Shown here piece by piece: positions 34,506-42,904 of a DNA stretch of 64,000 nucleotides. The translations under genes were made by a program, and so were the position numbers. Position 1 is the stretch's first letter, and the number at the start of each line of letters is the position of its first letter. The notes beneath the pieces are model-generated. The model was given only the letters and a program-made list of their open reading frames with translations. It was not told the origin of the DNA and did no database searches. This stretch comes from Actinomycetospora succinea. Lineage in GTDB: Bacteria > Actinomycetota > Actinomycetes > Mycobacteriales > Pseudonocardiaceae. The stretch covers positions 1 through 64,000 of the forward strand of contig NZ_SNYO01000016.1 of the NCBI RefSeq assembly GCF_004363095.1. The letters are read 5' to 3'.

Positions 34506-35498
34506 GTGCCGGACGACGTGTGGGACCTCCCCGCCGAGCAGCAGCGAGCGCTGCGCAAGGCCGACGGCGTCGGGTTCCGCGCGCCGATGCTCGCGACCTT
34601 GTCGAAGGAGCACCCGCCGGGGGCCGGCTGGATCTTCGAGCGCAAGCTCGACGGCGTGCGGGTGATCGCCACGCGCGAGAAGGGGCAGACGCCGCGGCTG
34701 TGGTCGCGGAACCAGAAGTCGATGGACGGGAGCTACCCGGAGATCGTCGAGGCGCTCGGCGACCAGGGCCCCGACCAGTTCGTCCTCGACGGGGAGATCA
34801 CCGCCGCCGACGGGACGTTCTCGAGCCTCCAGGCGCGCATGCACCTCCAGGACCCGAACCGCGCGCGCCGGACCGGCGTGGAGGTCGAGGCGCACCTGTT
34901 CGACCTGCTGGTGCTCGACGCGATCGACGTGACGCGGCTGCCGCAGTCGACGCGGCACCGGATCCTCGACGCGGTGGTGTCGTTCTCGGCGCCGCTGTTC
35001 CGGTCGCCGGCGCTGGAGGGCGAGCCGTCGGAGCTGCTCGCCGAGGCGTGCGGGGACGGCTGGGAGGGGCTGATCGCCAAGCGCAGCGACGCCCCGTACG
35101 TCGTCGGCGGGCGCAGCCGCGACTGGCTCAAGCTCAAGTGCGTCCGCGACCAGGAGTTCGTCGTCGGCGGCTGGACCGACCCGAGCGGGTCGCGGCGCGG
35201 GCTGGGGGCGCTGCTGGTCGGGTACTACGCCGGCGGGGACCTGCGGTACGCCGGGAAGGTCGGGACCGGGTACGACGCGGCGACGCTGGCGATGCTGCGT
35301 GACCGGCTGGACGGGCTGGCCGCGGACGCGAGCCCGTTCGTCGACGCGGTGCACGAGAAGGGCCTGCACTGGGTGCGCCCGGAGCTCGTGTGCGCGGTGG
35401 GCTTCGGCGAGTGGACGACCGACGGCCGGCTGCGCCACCCGCGCTACCAGGGGCTCCGGGAGGACAAGGACCCCGGCGACGTCGTGCGGGAGCAGTGA
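34506..35498 (+). CDS. ATP-dependent DNA ligase (LigD/LigC-type)
   Basis: A 330-residue ATP-dependent DNA ligase. The nucleotidyl-accepting Lys47 lies in WIFERKLDGVRV; later motifs are FVLDGEI, WEGLIAKR and RSRDWLKLKC, followed by an OB-fold (EFVVGGWTDPSGSRRGLGAL, LRYAGKVGTGYD). It resembles the ligase part of LigD used in bacterial non-homologous end joining, but without polymerase or nuclease domains. A stand-alone backup repair ligase is likely. No ku gene is visible here. Its stop overlaps the next GTG start. Confidence 0.92.
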   Translation: MPDDVWDLPAEQQRALRKADGVGFRAPMLATLSKEHPPGAGWIFERKLDGVRVIATREKGQTPRLWSRNQKSMDGSYPEIVEALGDQGPDQFVLDGEITAADGTFSSLQARMHLQDPNRARRTGVEVEAHLFDLLVLDAIDVTRLPQSTRHRILDAVVSFSAPLFRSPALEGEPSELLAEACGDGWEGLIAKRSDAPYVVGGRSRDWLKLKCVRDQEFVVGGWTDPSGSRRGLGALLVGYYAGGDLRYAGKVGTGYDAATLAMLRDRLDGLAADASPFVDAVHEKGLHWVRPELVCAVGFGEWTTDGRLRHPRYQGLREDKDPGDVVREQ

Positions 35499-36115
35499 AC
35501 ACGTTCCTCGCGCGGTGGTCGGCGGCCCACGGCGGGATCGAGCCGTCGGGGCTGGTGCTGGGGTGGCTGCGGGTCGTGTACGTCGTCGCGCGCCCGCTGG
35601 CGCGGCGCGGCGTGCCGCCGTGGGTGCTGACGGCGCTGTCGTGTGCGTGCGGGGTGGCGGTGCCCTGCTTCGTGCTCGGCGGGTTGCCGCTGGTCGGCGC
35701 GGTGTTCGCGGTCCTGTGCGCCCTGCTCGACGGGCTGGACGGGGCGGTCGCGGTGCTCACCGACACGGCGACGGCGTGGGGGCGGGTGCTCGACCCGCTC
35801 GTCGACCGCATCGGCGACGTCGCGTTCCTCGTGGCCCTGGTACTGGCGGGCGCGCCGGGGTGGCTCGCGGTCGGTGTGGGGACGCTGACCCTGCTCCAGG
35901 AGTCGGTGCGATCGTCGGCGCGGCTGCCCGACGTGGGCGTGGTCAGCGTGTGGGAGCGGCCGTCGCGGGTGATCGTCACGGCGCTGGGCCTGCTGGGGAC
36001 CGTCGTGAGTCCGGGGCTGCCGGTGGCGACGATCGCTGTCCTCATCGCCGCGGTGCTCGCGGTCGTCGGGTTCGTCCAGGTGCTCGTGACGGTCCGCCGC
36101 CGCCTCCGTATGTGA
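35495..36115 (+). CDS. CDP-alcohol phosphatidyltransferase-like protein
   Basis: A 206-residue membrane protein with about six helices. The CDP-OH-P signature is partly present: DGLDGAVAVLTDTATAWG then RVLDPLVDR gives the four Asp residues with correct spacing (DxxDGxxA, GxxxDxxxD). The Arg that normally follows the DGxxA element is Val. It may make an unusual phospholipid or polyol-phosphate lipid, or be impaired. GTG start coupled to the ligase gene. Its last codons and TGA stop lie inside a 40-bp palindrome (36112-36151). Confidence 0.8.
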   Translation: MNTFLARWSAAHGGIEPSGLVLGWLRVVYVVARPLARRGVPPWVLTALSCACGVAVPCFVLGGLPLVGAVFAVLCALLDGLDGAVAVLTDTATAWGRVLDPLVDRIGDVAFLVALVLAGAPGWLAVGVGTLTLLQESVRSSARLPDVGVVSVWERPSRVIVTALGLLGTVVSPGLPVATIAVLIAAVLAVVGFVQVLVTVRRRLRM

Positions 36116-36156
36116 GTGCTTCCTGCCCCTATCGGGCCGGAAAGCGCTCACATACG
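36107..36156. repeat. 40-bp palindrome family, copy A (convergent gene junction)
   Basis: Core 36112-36151; left arm GTGAGTGCTTCCTGCCCC, centre TATC. Against the right arm it has five mismatched positions out of 20, making it the most degenerate copy. Flanking bases extend the symmetry (CGTAT...ATACG). It supplies the TGA stop of the rightward CDP-alcohol gene and the last residues (VCERFPAR) and TAG stop of the leftward CrtI-like gene. A bidirectional terminator role is plausible at this junction. Confidence 0.85.
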
Positions 36157-37625
36157 AGGTGGGCGGTGATCTCGGCGGACAGGGTGACGAGGGGGAGGCC
36201 GCCGCCGGGGTGGGCGGAGCCGCCGACGAGGTAGAGCCCGTCGACCGGCGAGCGGTTGGCCGGGCGCAGGAACGCCGCGAGGGCGCCGTCGGACGACGTC
36301 CCGTAGATGCTGCCGCCGGGCGAGAGCGTCTCGCGCTCGAGGTCGGCGGGGGTGCGGACGACGCGGTGGCGGATGCGGTCGCGGACGTCGACGCCGCGCT
36401 GGGCCATCAGCGCGAGGACGCGGTCGGCGTACCGCTGCGCGAGGCCCGGCGCGTCCCAGTCCACGCCGCGCACGGGGTCGTGGCGCGGAGCCGTGACCAG
36501 CACGAACCACGCCTCCGAGTCGTCGTCCGGGCGCAGCGCCGGGTCGTCGGGCGCGTGCACGTACACCGCGGGCGAGGAGGCCGGTGCCCCGTGCCGGTAG
36601 GCGTCGAACTCGCCGTCGTAGACCGCGCGCGTCGGCGGGAAGAGCACGCGGTGGTGCGGCGCCCCGGAACCTGCGCGGTCACGCCCCGCGAGCCCGAGCA
36701 GCAGCACGAACCCGGACGACGACGGCGTCGTGCGGGCGAGGCGCCGCGCCGACGCACGGTGGGGCAGCAGCCCGCCGGCCCCGTACACGGTCGCCGCGTC
36801 GGCGTTGGCCACGACGACGTCGGCGGGCAGCCGTTCCCCGGACCCCAGACGCACCCCGCGCACCCCGTCGTCCGCCTCGATCCCGCTCACCCGCGCCCCG
36901 GTCCGCACCGTCACCCCGAGTGCGCGGCACCGGTCGGCGACCCCCTCGGCCAGGCGCCGCAGCCCGCCGCGCACGTACCAGGACCCGAACTCCTGCTCCA
37001 CGTACGGCACGACGGCGAGCGCCGCCGGCGCCCGGCGCGGGTCGGAGCCCGAGTAGGTGGCGTAGCGGTCGAGGAGCATGCCCAGGCGCTCGTCGCGCAG
37101 GTACCGCGCGCCGACCCCGCGCAGGCTCTGCCAGGGCGCGACGGCGAGCAGGTCACGGACCCGCAGCGACAGGCGCGCGAGCCCGGCGGGGGTGACCGGC
37201 GACTCCAGGAAGTGCTCGTGCGTGGCGTGCCAGACGCGCTCGGCGTGGCTCATGAACGCCGCCCACTGCGCGCCCGCCCCGTCGCCGAGCGCCGCGTCCA
37301 GCGCGCCCGGGACGTCCTCGCGGCGCCCCGGCAGGTCCAGCGTGGTCCCGTCCCCGAACCGGTACCGGGCGGCGACGCCCAGCGGCTCCAGGTCCAGCAC
37401 CTCGCGCAGCGGCGCACCGGTGTCGGCGAAGAGCCGCTCGAGCACCGGCGGCATGGTCACCAGCGAGGGGCCGGTGTCGAAGCGGTACCCGCCGACCTCG
37501 AGCGTCCCGAGCTTGCCGCCGACCCGCTCGGCCTGCTCCAGCACGGTGACCTCGTGCCCGCTCGCGGCGAGCCGGGCCGCGACGGCGAGCCCGCCGAGGC
37601 CCGCGCCGACGACGACGGTGGTCAC
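36129..37625 (-). CDS. CrtI-like carotenoid/phytoene desaturase family FAD oxidoreductase
   Basis: A 498-residue FAD enzyme of the CrtI/CrtD/CrtO group. The dinucleotide-binding motif is VVVGAGLGGLAVAARLAASG, followed by EQAERVGGKLGTLEVGGYRF and FDTGPSLVTMPPVLE; the C-terminal VDGLYLVGGSAHPGGGLPLV motif is typical of phytoene desaturases. With CruF-like and glycosyltransferase genes in the same operon it could be a 3',4'-desaturase acting late rather than the primary phytoene desaturase. GTGA-coupled to the preceding gene. Its 3' end is encoded by palindrome copy A. Confidence 0.88.
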   Translation of the reverse strand: MTTVVVGAGLGGLAVAARLAASGHEVTVLEQAERVGGKLGTLEVGGYRFDTGPSLVTMPPVLERLFADTGAPLREVLDLEPLGVAARYRFGDGTTLDLPGRREDVPGALDAALGDGAGAQWAAFMSHAERVWHATHEHFLESPVTPAGLARLSLRVRDLLAVAPWQSLRGVGARYLRDERLGMLLDRYATYSGSDPRRAPAALAVVPYVEQEFGSWYVRGGLRRLAEGVADRCRALGVTVRTGARVSGIEADDGVRGVRLGSGERLPADVVVANADAATVYGAGGLLPHRASARRLARTTPSSSGFVLLLGLAGRDRAGSGAPHHRVLFPPTRAVYDGEFDAYRHGAPASSPAVYVHAPDDPALRPDDDSEAWFVLVTAPRHDPVRGVDWDAPGLAQRYADRVLALMAQRGVDVRDRIRHRVVRTPADLERETLSPGGSIYGTSSDGALAAFLRPANRSPVDGLYLVGGSAHPGGGLPLVTLSAEITAHLVCERFPAR

Positions 37626-38713
37626 GCCGCGGCCGGTGTCACCCGGCGACCCCGCCAGCGCAACGTGCCCGCACGGCGCGCGCGCCAGGAGTCGGCCGTC
37701 AGCGCGGCCAGGGCCAGCACGGAGACCGGGTGGGCGAGGGCGTCGGTCACCCGCGCCCCGGTCCGCCGCGCCGCGAGCGCCCGGCTCGCCACGCCCGCGA
37801 GGTAGCCCGCGACCCCGATCCGCGACCCGCCCAGCGCCGCGAGCGCCGGCACCACGTGCACGAGCCCCAGGAGCCCGATCACCGCGGCGGCCCGCGGGCG
37901 GGTGCCGAACGCCGCCCACAGCGACTTCGTGTAGCCCGCGCGCAGCTCCGCGGCGCCGGCGTACATCCGGCACGCCGCGACGTCGGTGCCGTCGGCGACG
38001 ACACCCCGGGAGCCGTGCGCCTTCAGCGTGCGGAGCAGGGCGATGTCGTCGAGCACCGCGTCGCGCGGGTGCCCGCCCGCGTCCCGGTAGGCCCGGGCGT
38101 CGACGGCGAGCAGCTGCCCGTTCGCGGCGGTGAGCGTCGGGCGGGGCGAGCGTTCCGCGATGCCCAGCGGCAGCGTCGACAGCCACGACCACGCCAGCAG
38201 CGGCTGGACCAGGCGCTCCGCGAGGGTGACCGCGACCTGACGGGGATGCGGGCAGACGAGGTCGAGGCCGCTGCGGCGCAGCAGGTCGACGGTGGCGGCG
38301 AGGCCGTGCGGGGCGACGCGGACGTCGGCGTCGACGAAGACGAGCACGTCGGCGCGGGTGGCCTCGGCGAGCTGCGCGCACGCCCACGGCTTGGCGAGCC
38401 AGTCGGGCGGGGGCTCGGTGCCCTCGAGGACCCGCGCGCCCGCGGACCGGGCGCGGGCGGCCGTCGCGTCGGTGGACCCGTCGTCGAGCACCAGGATCTC
38501 GGCCGGCACCGGCCACCCGGCGACGGCGGCGCGCAGCGCCCGCACGCAGCCGCCGATCTGCTCCTCCTCGTCGCGCGCCGGGACGAGCACGGCGACGCGC
38601 TCGCGGGGCGGTGCGGCGGCGGGGTCGGGCACCCGCAGGCGGCGCAGGTTGTCGACGGTCAGGGCCAGCGAGGCCGCGGCGAGGGCGGAGCCGAGGGCGA
38701 CCGGAGCCCTCAT
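37622..38713 (-). CDS. Glycosyltransferase family 2, CruG-like (carotenoid operon)
   Basis: A 363-residue membrane-associated GT2 enzyme. After an N-terminal hydrophobic anchor come VAVLVPARDEEEQIGGCVRA, ILVLDDGSTDATA, VLVFVDADVRVAPHG (DxD metal site) and DAVLDDIALLRTLKAHG, then two or more C-terminal helices (AAVIGLLGLVHVVPALAAL). This matches carotenoid glycosyltransferases of the CruG/CrtQ type. It is coupled by four-base overlaps to the CruF-like gene before it and the CrtI-like gene after it, supporting carotenoid glycoside formation. Confidence 0.85.
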   Translation of the reverse strand: MRAPVALGSALAAASLALTVDNLRRLRVPDPAAAPPRERVAVLVPARDEEEQIGGCVRALRAAVAGWPVPAEILVLDDGSTDATAARARSAGARVLEGTEPPPDWLAKPWACAQLAEATRADVLVFVDADVRVAPHGLAATVDLLRRSGLDLVCPHPRQVAVTLAERLVQPLLAWSWLSTLPLGIAERSPRPTLTAANGQLLAVDARAYRDAGGHPRDAVLDDIALLRTLKAHGSRGVVADGTDVAACRMYAGAAELRAGYTKSLWAAFGTRPRAAAVIGLLGLVHVVPALAALGGSRIGVAGYLAGVASRALAARRTGARVTDALAHPVSVLALAALTADSWRARRAGTLRWRGRRVTPAAA

Positions 38714-39549
38714 GCCGCGACCCGGTCCCGCGCCGGCCGGGACGGGGCGCCGCTGCCGTGGCGGCGCAGCACGACGATCAGCGGCACGCCGACCAGGCCC
38801 ATCAGCACCCCGCCCACCAGCGCGACCGACGGGCGCCCGAAGAACACGGCGGCGGCCATGGTCGAGGACAGGAACGTCCAGAGCCACAGGGCCAGCGGCA
38901 GCCGGTCGTCGGTCGCGGGGCGGGTCGGCATGACGCGGTCGAGCGCGGCGATCATGACCAGGGCGACGAGCAGCCACCCGGCGAAGTTCGAGACGGGGAT
39001 CCCCGGGACGCCGGGGAGCGCCGGGGTCGGGTCCAGCCAGTACCAGTTGCCCGCGTCGACCATCTGCGGGTCGAGGAAGACGTCCCAGCTGGCCAGCGCC
39101 CACGCGCCGAGCACGGTGGTGACGCCGCGTCCGCGCCCGAGCGCCGTCGCCAGCCGTCGCCCGACGACGAGCGCCGGGTACGACATCATCGTCCAGGCCG
39201 CGGGCACCACGAGCGGGACGCCGAGGGCCGAGAAGCCGAGCGCGTCGGTGTAGCGGTACTCCCCGAACGGCAGGCCGGTCGCGAGCCCGACGGCCTCGAT
39301 CACCAGCCCACCGCCACCGGCGACGACGACCAGCCCGACGGCCGCGCCGGGCCCGCGCGTCAGCAGCGCGTGGCTGATCGACGCGAGCGCGAACAGGGCC
39401 ACGGAGACCACGGTCAGGGTCGGCGTCCCGCCGCCGGTGAGCGGGAACGCGATCTGCACGGCTACCGCGCCGGCGCCGAGCAGCCACGGCACGAGGTGGC
39501 GGCGGGGGAGGTCGGCGACGTAGGTGCGGACGGGGGCGAGCCGGTTCAT
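38710..39549 (-). CDS. Carotenoid biosynthesis membrane protein (CruF-like, DUF422)
   Basis: A 279-residue membrane protein with seven or eight helices. The signature LIEAVGLATGLPFGEYRYTD and WDVFLDPQMVDAGNWYW match the CruF/DUF422 family of carotenoid 1',2'-hydratases. Such enzymes add water to a psi end group, creating a tertiary hydroxyl for later desaturation or glycosylation. The flanking glycosyltransferase and CrtI-like genes fit that route. ATG 39549 overlaps the YihY stop (ATGA). Confidence 0.88.
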   Translation of the reverse strand: MNRLAPVRTYVADLPRRHLVPWLLGAGAVAVQIAFPLTGGGTPTLTVVSVALFALASISHALLTRGPGAAVGLVVVAGGGGLVIEAVGLATGLPFGEYRYTDALGFSALGVPLVVPAAWTMMSYPALVVGRRLATALGRGRGVTTVLGAWALASWDVFLDPQMVDAGNWYWLDPTPALPGVPGIPVSNFAGWLLVALVMIAALDRVMPTRPATDDRLPLALWLWTFLSSTMAAAVFFGRPSVALVGGVLMGLVGVPLIVVLRRHGSGAPSRPARDRVAA

Positions 39550-40424
39550 CGGCCGGCTCCGGCGAGGACCGGGCTCGCGGTCTCGACCGGTGCCGGTGTG
39601 CCCCACCGCCGGTCGAGCGCGTCCGTCGTCGCCCACCCGACCAGCAGCAGGATGTGCAGCACGAACAGCCACAGGGCGACCGCGACGGTCGCGCCGATGA
39701 CGTCGAGCCCGCCGAACGGGATGCCGAGGTCGATCGGCAGCGCGAGGAAGAGCAGGAAGCCCTGCAGGAACCCGGCGATCACCGCGGCGGTGCCGAACGC
39801 GCCGAGCAGGGTGGCGGGCCAGCCGAGACGGCCCGGCGCGACGACCCGGAAGCCCCAGGCGATGACGACGCCGAGCGCCACGAACGAGACGTGGAAGGCG
39901 ACGACGATCCACCCGAGGGTGCCGCCGACGCCCCCGGCGCGCGCGAGGTCGCCGAGCAGCGGGGCACTGGCGAACACCCCGAGCGCGAGCACCGGGACGG
40001 CGAGCACCAGCGGCAGCAGGGCGAGCCGCGCGCGCCAGCCGGTGAAGCGGTCGTGGCGCGGGGACAGGCGCAGGCAGGCGCGGCGCAGGCCCTCGCCGTA
40101 GAAGGTGGCGGGCAGGATCGTGATCAGCGCGCCCCACGGGCCGAGGTCGAGCCCGGCGCGCACGAGCGCGTCCCAGACCGGGCGCGCGCCCATCTCCGGC
40201 GGCACGAGCAGGCGCAGGTCGGCGAGGTACGCGGCGACCGTGGCCGGCGAGCTGATCAGCGCCGCGCCCCACACCGCGAGCAGCAGCCACGGGACGACCC
40301 CGAGCCCGGCGAAGTAGGTCAGACCCGCGGCGACGGCAGCGAGGTCACGCCCGTGCAGGGTCTCCGCGACGCCCGAGACCACGCTCCGCACGAGGGCCGG
40401 GGCGCGGGACAGGGGATCGTGCAC
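39546..40424 (-). CDS. YihY/BrkB family membrane protein
   Basis: A 292-residue polytopic protein of the YihY/YhjD (UPF0761) family with about six helices: LAAVAAGLTYFAGLGVVPWL, YLADLRLLVPPEM, ATFYGEGLRRACLRL and PIDLGIPFGGLDVIGATVAV are visible. The molecular role of this family is not settled. GTG 40424 is preferred over an upstream TTG at 40457 because the extension is short and non-conserved. It leads the carotenoid operon and is coupled to the CruF-like gene by ATGA; the connection may be transcriptional only. Confidence 0.85.
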   Translation of the reverse strand: MHDPLSRAPALVRSVVSGVAETLHGRDLAAVAAGLTYFAGLGVVPWLLLAVWGAALISSPATVAAYLADLRLLVPPEMGARPVWDALVRAGLDLGPWGALITILPATFYGEGLRRACLRLSPRHDRFTGWRARLALLPLVLAVPVLALGVFASAPLLGDLARAGGVGGTLGWIVVAFHVSFVALGVVIAWGFRVVAPGRLGWPATLLGAFGTAAVIAGFLQGFLLFLALPIDLGIPFGGLDVIGATVAVALWLFVLHILLLVGWATTDALDRRWGTPAPVETASPVLAGAGR

Positions 40425-40501
40425 CGGCCGGGCGTACCCCGCCCTGGGTGCCCACAACCGAGCTCGACCGGGGTCACAGCAGGGCTGGGCCGTCCGGCGT
40501 C

Positions 40502-40543
40502 TGTGAGCGAACTTCAGTCCGATAGCACCAAAGTTCGCTCACA
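40502..40543. repeat. 40-bp palindrome family, copy B (divergent promoter gap)
   Basis: Core 40503-40542; left arm GTGAGCGAACTTCAGTCC, centre GATA; right arm reads back as GTGAGCGAACTTTGGTGC, four mismatches in 20. It is followed by ATGGG, as in copies C and D. It lies between the divergent YihY (start 40424) and MFS (start 40643) genes, so it is not only a terminator element. A partial match GTGCTATCG recurs at about 40580. Confidence 0.85.
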
Positions 40544-40642
40544 TGGGAAGAATCCTCGACAAGGACCGATGAGTCCTGGAGTGCTATCGAGTCGTACCCG
40601 GTGAGGGCGGGGAGAGGCTCCGCCACGTCGTCGGGAGGCCTC

Positions 40643-42034
40643 ATGAGCCCGCGACAGCGCACCGGCGTGCTCCTGCTCGTGTCGGTGACCGCGCTGATGG
40701 CCGCGCTGGACACGCTCGTCGTGTCCACCGCGCTGACCACCATCCGCCACGACCTCGGCGCGAGCGTCGAGTCGCTGGAGTGGACGGTCAACGCCTACAA
40801 CCTCACCCTCGCCGTGCTGCTCGTGCCGGCCGCGGCGCTCGGCGACCGCTTCGGGCGACGGCGGGTCTTCGTCGCCGGGCTGGCGCTGTTCACCGTCGCG
40901 TCGGCGGGCTGCGCGCTCGCCCCGGACGTCGGGACCCTCGTGGTCGCCCGCGCCGTCCAGGGCGTCGGCGCCGCGGCGGGCACCGCGCTCGGGATGACGC
41001 TGGTCGGCGCCGCCTACCCGCCCGAGCAGCGCGGCCGTGCCCTCGGCGTGCTCGAGGGCGTCGCGGGCCTGGCGGTGCTCGCCGGGCCCGGGCTCGGCGG
41101 CGTCGTCACCGACCTCGTGGGCTGGGAGTTCGTGTTCTGGCTCAACGTGCCGATCGGGCTGGTCGTGGTGCCGCTGGTGCTCGCGGTCGTCCCGGAGTCG
41201 CGCGGCGGCGACGTCACCATGGACGCGCCCGGCGTGGTGCTGCTCGCGGGCGCCGCGCTCGGCGTCGTGTGGGCGCTGACCCGGGGCAACGTCGCGGGCT
41301 GGGCGTCGGGCGAGGTGCTCGCGGCGTTCGGGCTCGCGGCCGTCCTGACCGTCGCGTTCGTGCTCCGGCAGCGCGCCGCCGTCCTGCCCCTGCTGCCGGG
41401 ACGCCTGGTGCGCGCGCCGGGGTTCGTCGCCGGCAACCTCGCCACCGCGGCCCTGTTCGTCTCGGTGTTCGGCGGCCTGTTCTTCTTCAGCCAGCTGCTC
41501 GCGGTGGGCCTGGGCTTCACGCCGCTGCAGACCGGGCTCGGGCTGATGGCGTGGACGTCGGCGCTGTTCGTGCTCGGCCCGGTCGGCGGGGTGCTCGCCG
41601 ACCGGTTCGGCAACCGGATCCCGCTCACCGTCGGCCTCGCGCTCACCGCGCTCGGCATGGCCTGGGTGGCCGCGGCGGCATCGGGCCTGTCCTACGGCGA
41701 CCTCGTGCCCGGCTTCGTCGTCGCCAGCATCGGCGGCTCGCTGGCCATGCCCGCCGCGGCGAACGCCGTGCTCGGCGGGCTGGGGCCGGACGACGTCGGC
41801 AAGGCGGCGGGGGTCAACAGCACGCTGCGCGAGCTCGGCGGCGTCCTCGGGCTCGCGGTGCTGGTGGCGGTGTTCGCGCCGTTCGGCAGCTACGACAGCC
41901 CGGCGGGCTTCCTCGCCGGGTTCGTGCCGGCGATCTGGGTGTGCGTCGCGATCGTGGCCGCGGGTGCGGTGGCCGGGGCCTGCGTGCCCGGCCCGGTGCG
42001 GGAGGCGGCGCAGGCTCAGGGATGCCGGGCGTAG
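40643..42034 (+). CDS. MFS drug-efflux transporter, DHA2 family
   Basis: A 463-residue proton-driven exporter with about 14 helices. Motif A-like LGDRFGRRRVFVAGLALF, the DHA2 motif C-like LAVLAGPGLGGVVTDL, and an opening MAALDTLVVSTALTTIRHDL with the membrane Asp of EmrB/QacA pumps are visible. Substrates are probably hydrophobic drugs or metabolites. ATG 40643 follows a GGGAGG site, whereas the longer frame has none. The 3' end overlaps the convergent DUF1206 gene by 19 bp. No local regulator gene is present. Confidence 0.92.
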   Translation: MSPRQRTGVLLLVSVTALMAALDTLVVSTALTTIRHDLGASVESLEWTVNAYNLTLAVLLVPAAALGDRFGRRRVFVAGLALFTVASAGCALAPDVGTLVVARAVQGVGAAAGTALGMTLVGAAYPPEQRGRALGVLEGVAGLAVLAGPGLGGVVTDLVGWEFVFWLNVPIGLVVVPLVLAVVPESRGGDVTMDAPGVVLLAGAALGVVWALTRGNVAGWASGEVLAAFGLAAVLTVAFVLRQRAAVLPLLPGRLVRAPGFVAGNLATAALFVSVFGGLFFFSQLLAVGLGFTPLQTGLGLMAWTSALFVLGPVGGVLADRFGNRIPLTVGLALTALGMAWVAAAASGLSYGDLVPGFVVASIGGSLAMPAAANAVLGGLGPDDVGKAAGVNSTLRELGGVLGLAVLVAVFAPFGSYDSPAGFLAGFVPAIWVCVAIVAAGAVAGACVPGPVREAAQAQGCRA

Positions 42035-42852
42035 GCGTCGACCAGGCAGTACAGCCCGTAGGCCGCGAAGCCGACGCCGGCGATCGCGAGCGCCGTGGTG
42101 CCGAGGGTGTGGTCGGCGAGGGTCCGCAGGGCGAGGTCGATGCCGCCGACCTCGTCCGGGGCGTCGTCGACCACGGCGTCGAGCGCGAGGACGCCGACGA
42201 CGGCGAAGGTGACGGCGCGCGTCAGGTTGCCGACGGCGCCGAGCCAGCGCGCCAGGAGCCGCACGCGCGGGGTGAGCTTCTCGGGGACGAGGTCGCCGAG
42301 GAAGGTCGCGCGGATGCCGGTGACCGCCGTCGAGACCGCCGTGATCAGCACGATCACCGCGGCCACCGCGACGAGCACCCGTCCGCCGGGCAGGGCGAAC
42401 GCCTCGCCGGCGACGACCTGCAGGTCGGACCCGTCGCGGCGGGGCACGACGATCACGCACACGGCGAGGTAGGCGACGCCGCCGACCCCGAGGGCCTTGG
42501 CGAAGGCGCCGATGCGCTTGCGCCAGCGCAGCCCGCGACCCTCGACCCACCGGAAGCCGATCGCCCCGGCCCGGACCTGCCACACCGCGAAGACCACCAG
42601 GCACGCGGCGGCGAGCCCGAGCAGCGCCCGCCCGACGATCCCGCCGTGGGCGACGACCGCCACGGCGCCGCGCTGGTCGAGCGGCGAGGTCCCGCCGACG
42701 ACGACGATCGACACCGCGACCCAGGCGAGCAGCAGGTGCACGACGCCGTACGCGGCGAGGCCCACGCGGCCCAGGCGCTCCGACCAGTGGCCGGGCGCGT
42801 CGTGCCAGTCGGCGTCGAACCCCCGCCGGGCGCCGACCGGCGTTGTCGTCAC
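42016..42852 (-). CDS. DUF1206 membrane protein
   Basis: A 278-residue membrane protein built from three repeats of about 85 residues, each with two helices, typical of DUF1206: LGRVGLAAYGVVHLLLAWVA, ALGVGGVAYLAVCVIVV and WLGAVGNLTRAVTFAVVGVL are the repeat openings, with the last ending at FAAYGLYCLVDAYARHP. The function of the family is unknown. It converges with the MFS gene and is separated by 52 bp from the DUF2127 gene upstream. Confidence 0.87.
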   Translation of the reverse strand: MTTTPVGARRGFDADWHDAPGHWSERLGRVGLAAYGVVHLLLAWVAVSIVVVGGTSPLDQRGAVAVVAHGGIVGRALLGLAAACLVVFAVWQVRAGAIGFRWVEGRGLRWRKRIGAFAKALGVGGVAYLAVCVIVVPRRDGSDLQVVAGEAFALPGGRVLVAVAAVIVLITAVSTAVTGIRATFLGDLVPEKLTPRVRLLARWLGAVGNLTRAVTFAVVGVLALDAVVDDAPDEVGGIDLALRTLADHTLGTTALAIAGVGFAAYGLYCLVDAYARHP

Positions 42853-42904
42853 CTGATCGTCCTACACCCGGGGCAGCCCCCCGTGCCCGTGATGTGACGA
42901 GTCT

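Noticed and set aside
40474-40791. Leftward 105-residue frame across palindrome B
   Set aside because: Its open stretch is partly the element's own stop-free frame (VSELWCYRTEVRS pattern) and it overlaps the MFS start; spurious ORF made by the repeat.
40514-42604. Leftward frame of nearly 700 residues opposite the MFS gene
   Set aside because: Composition is Arg/Gly/Glu/Gln-rich without any domain; the plus strand holds a complete DHA2 transporter.
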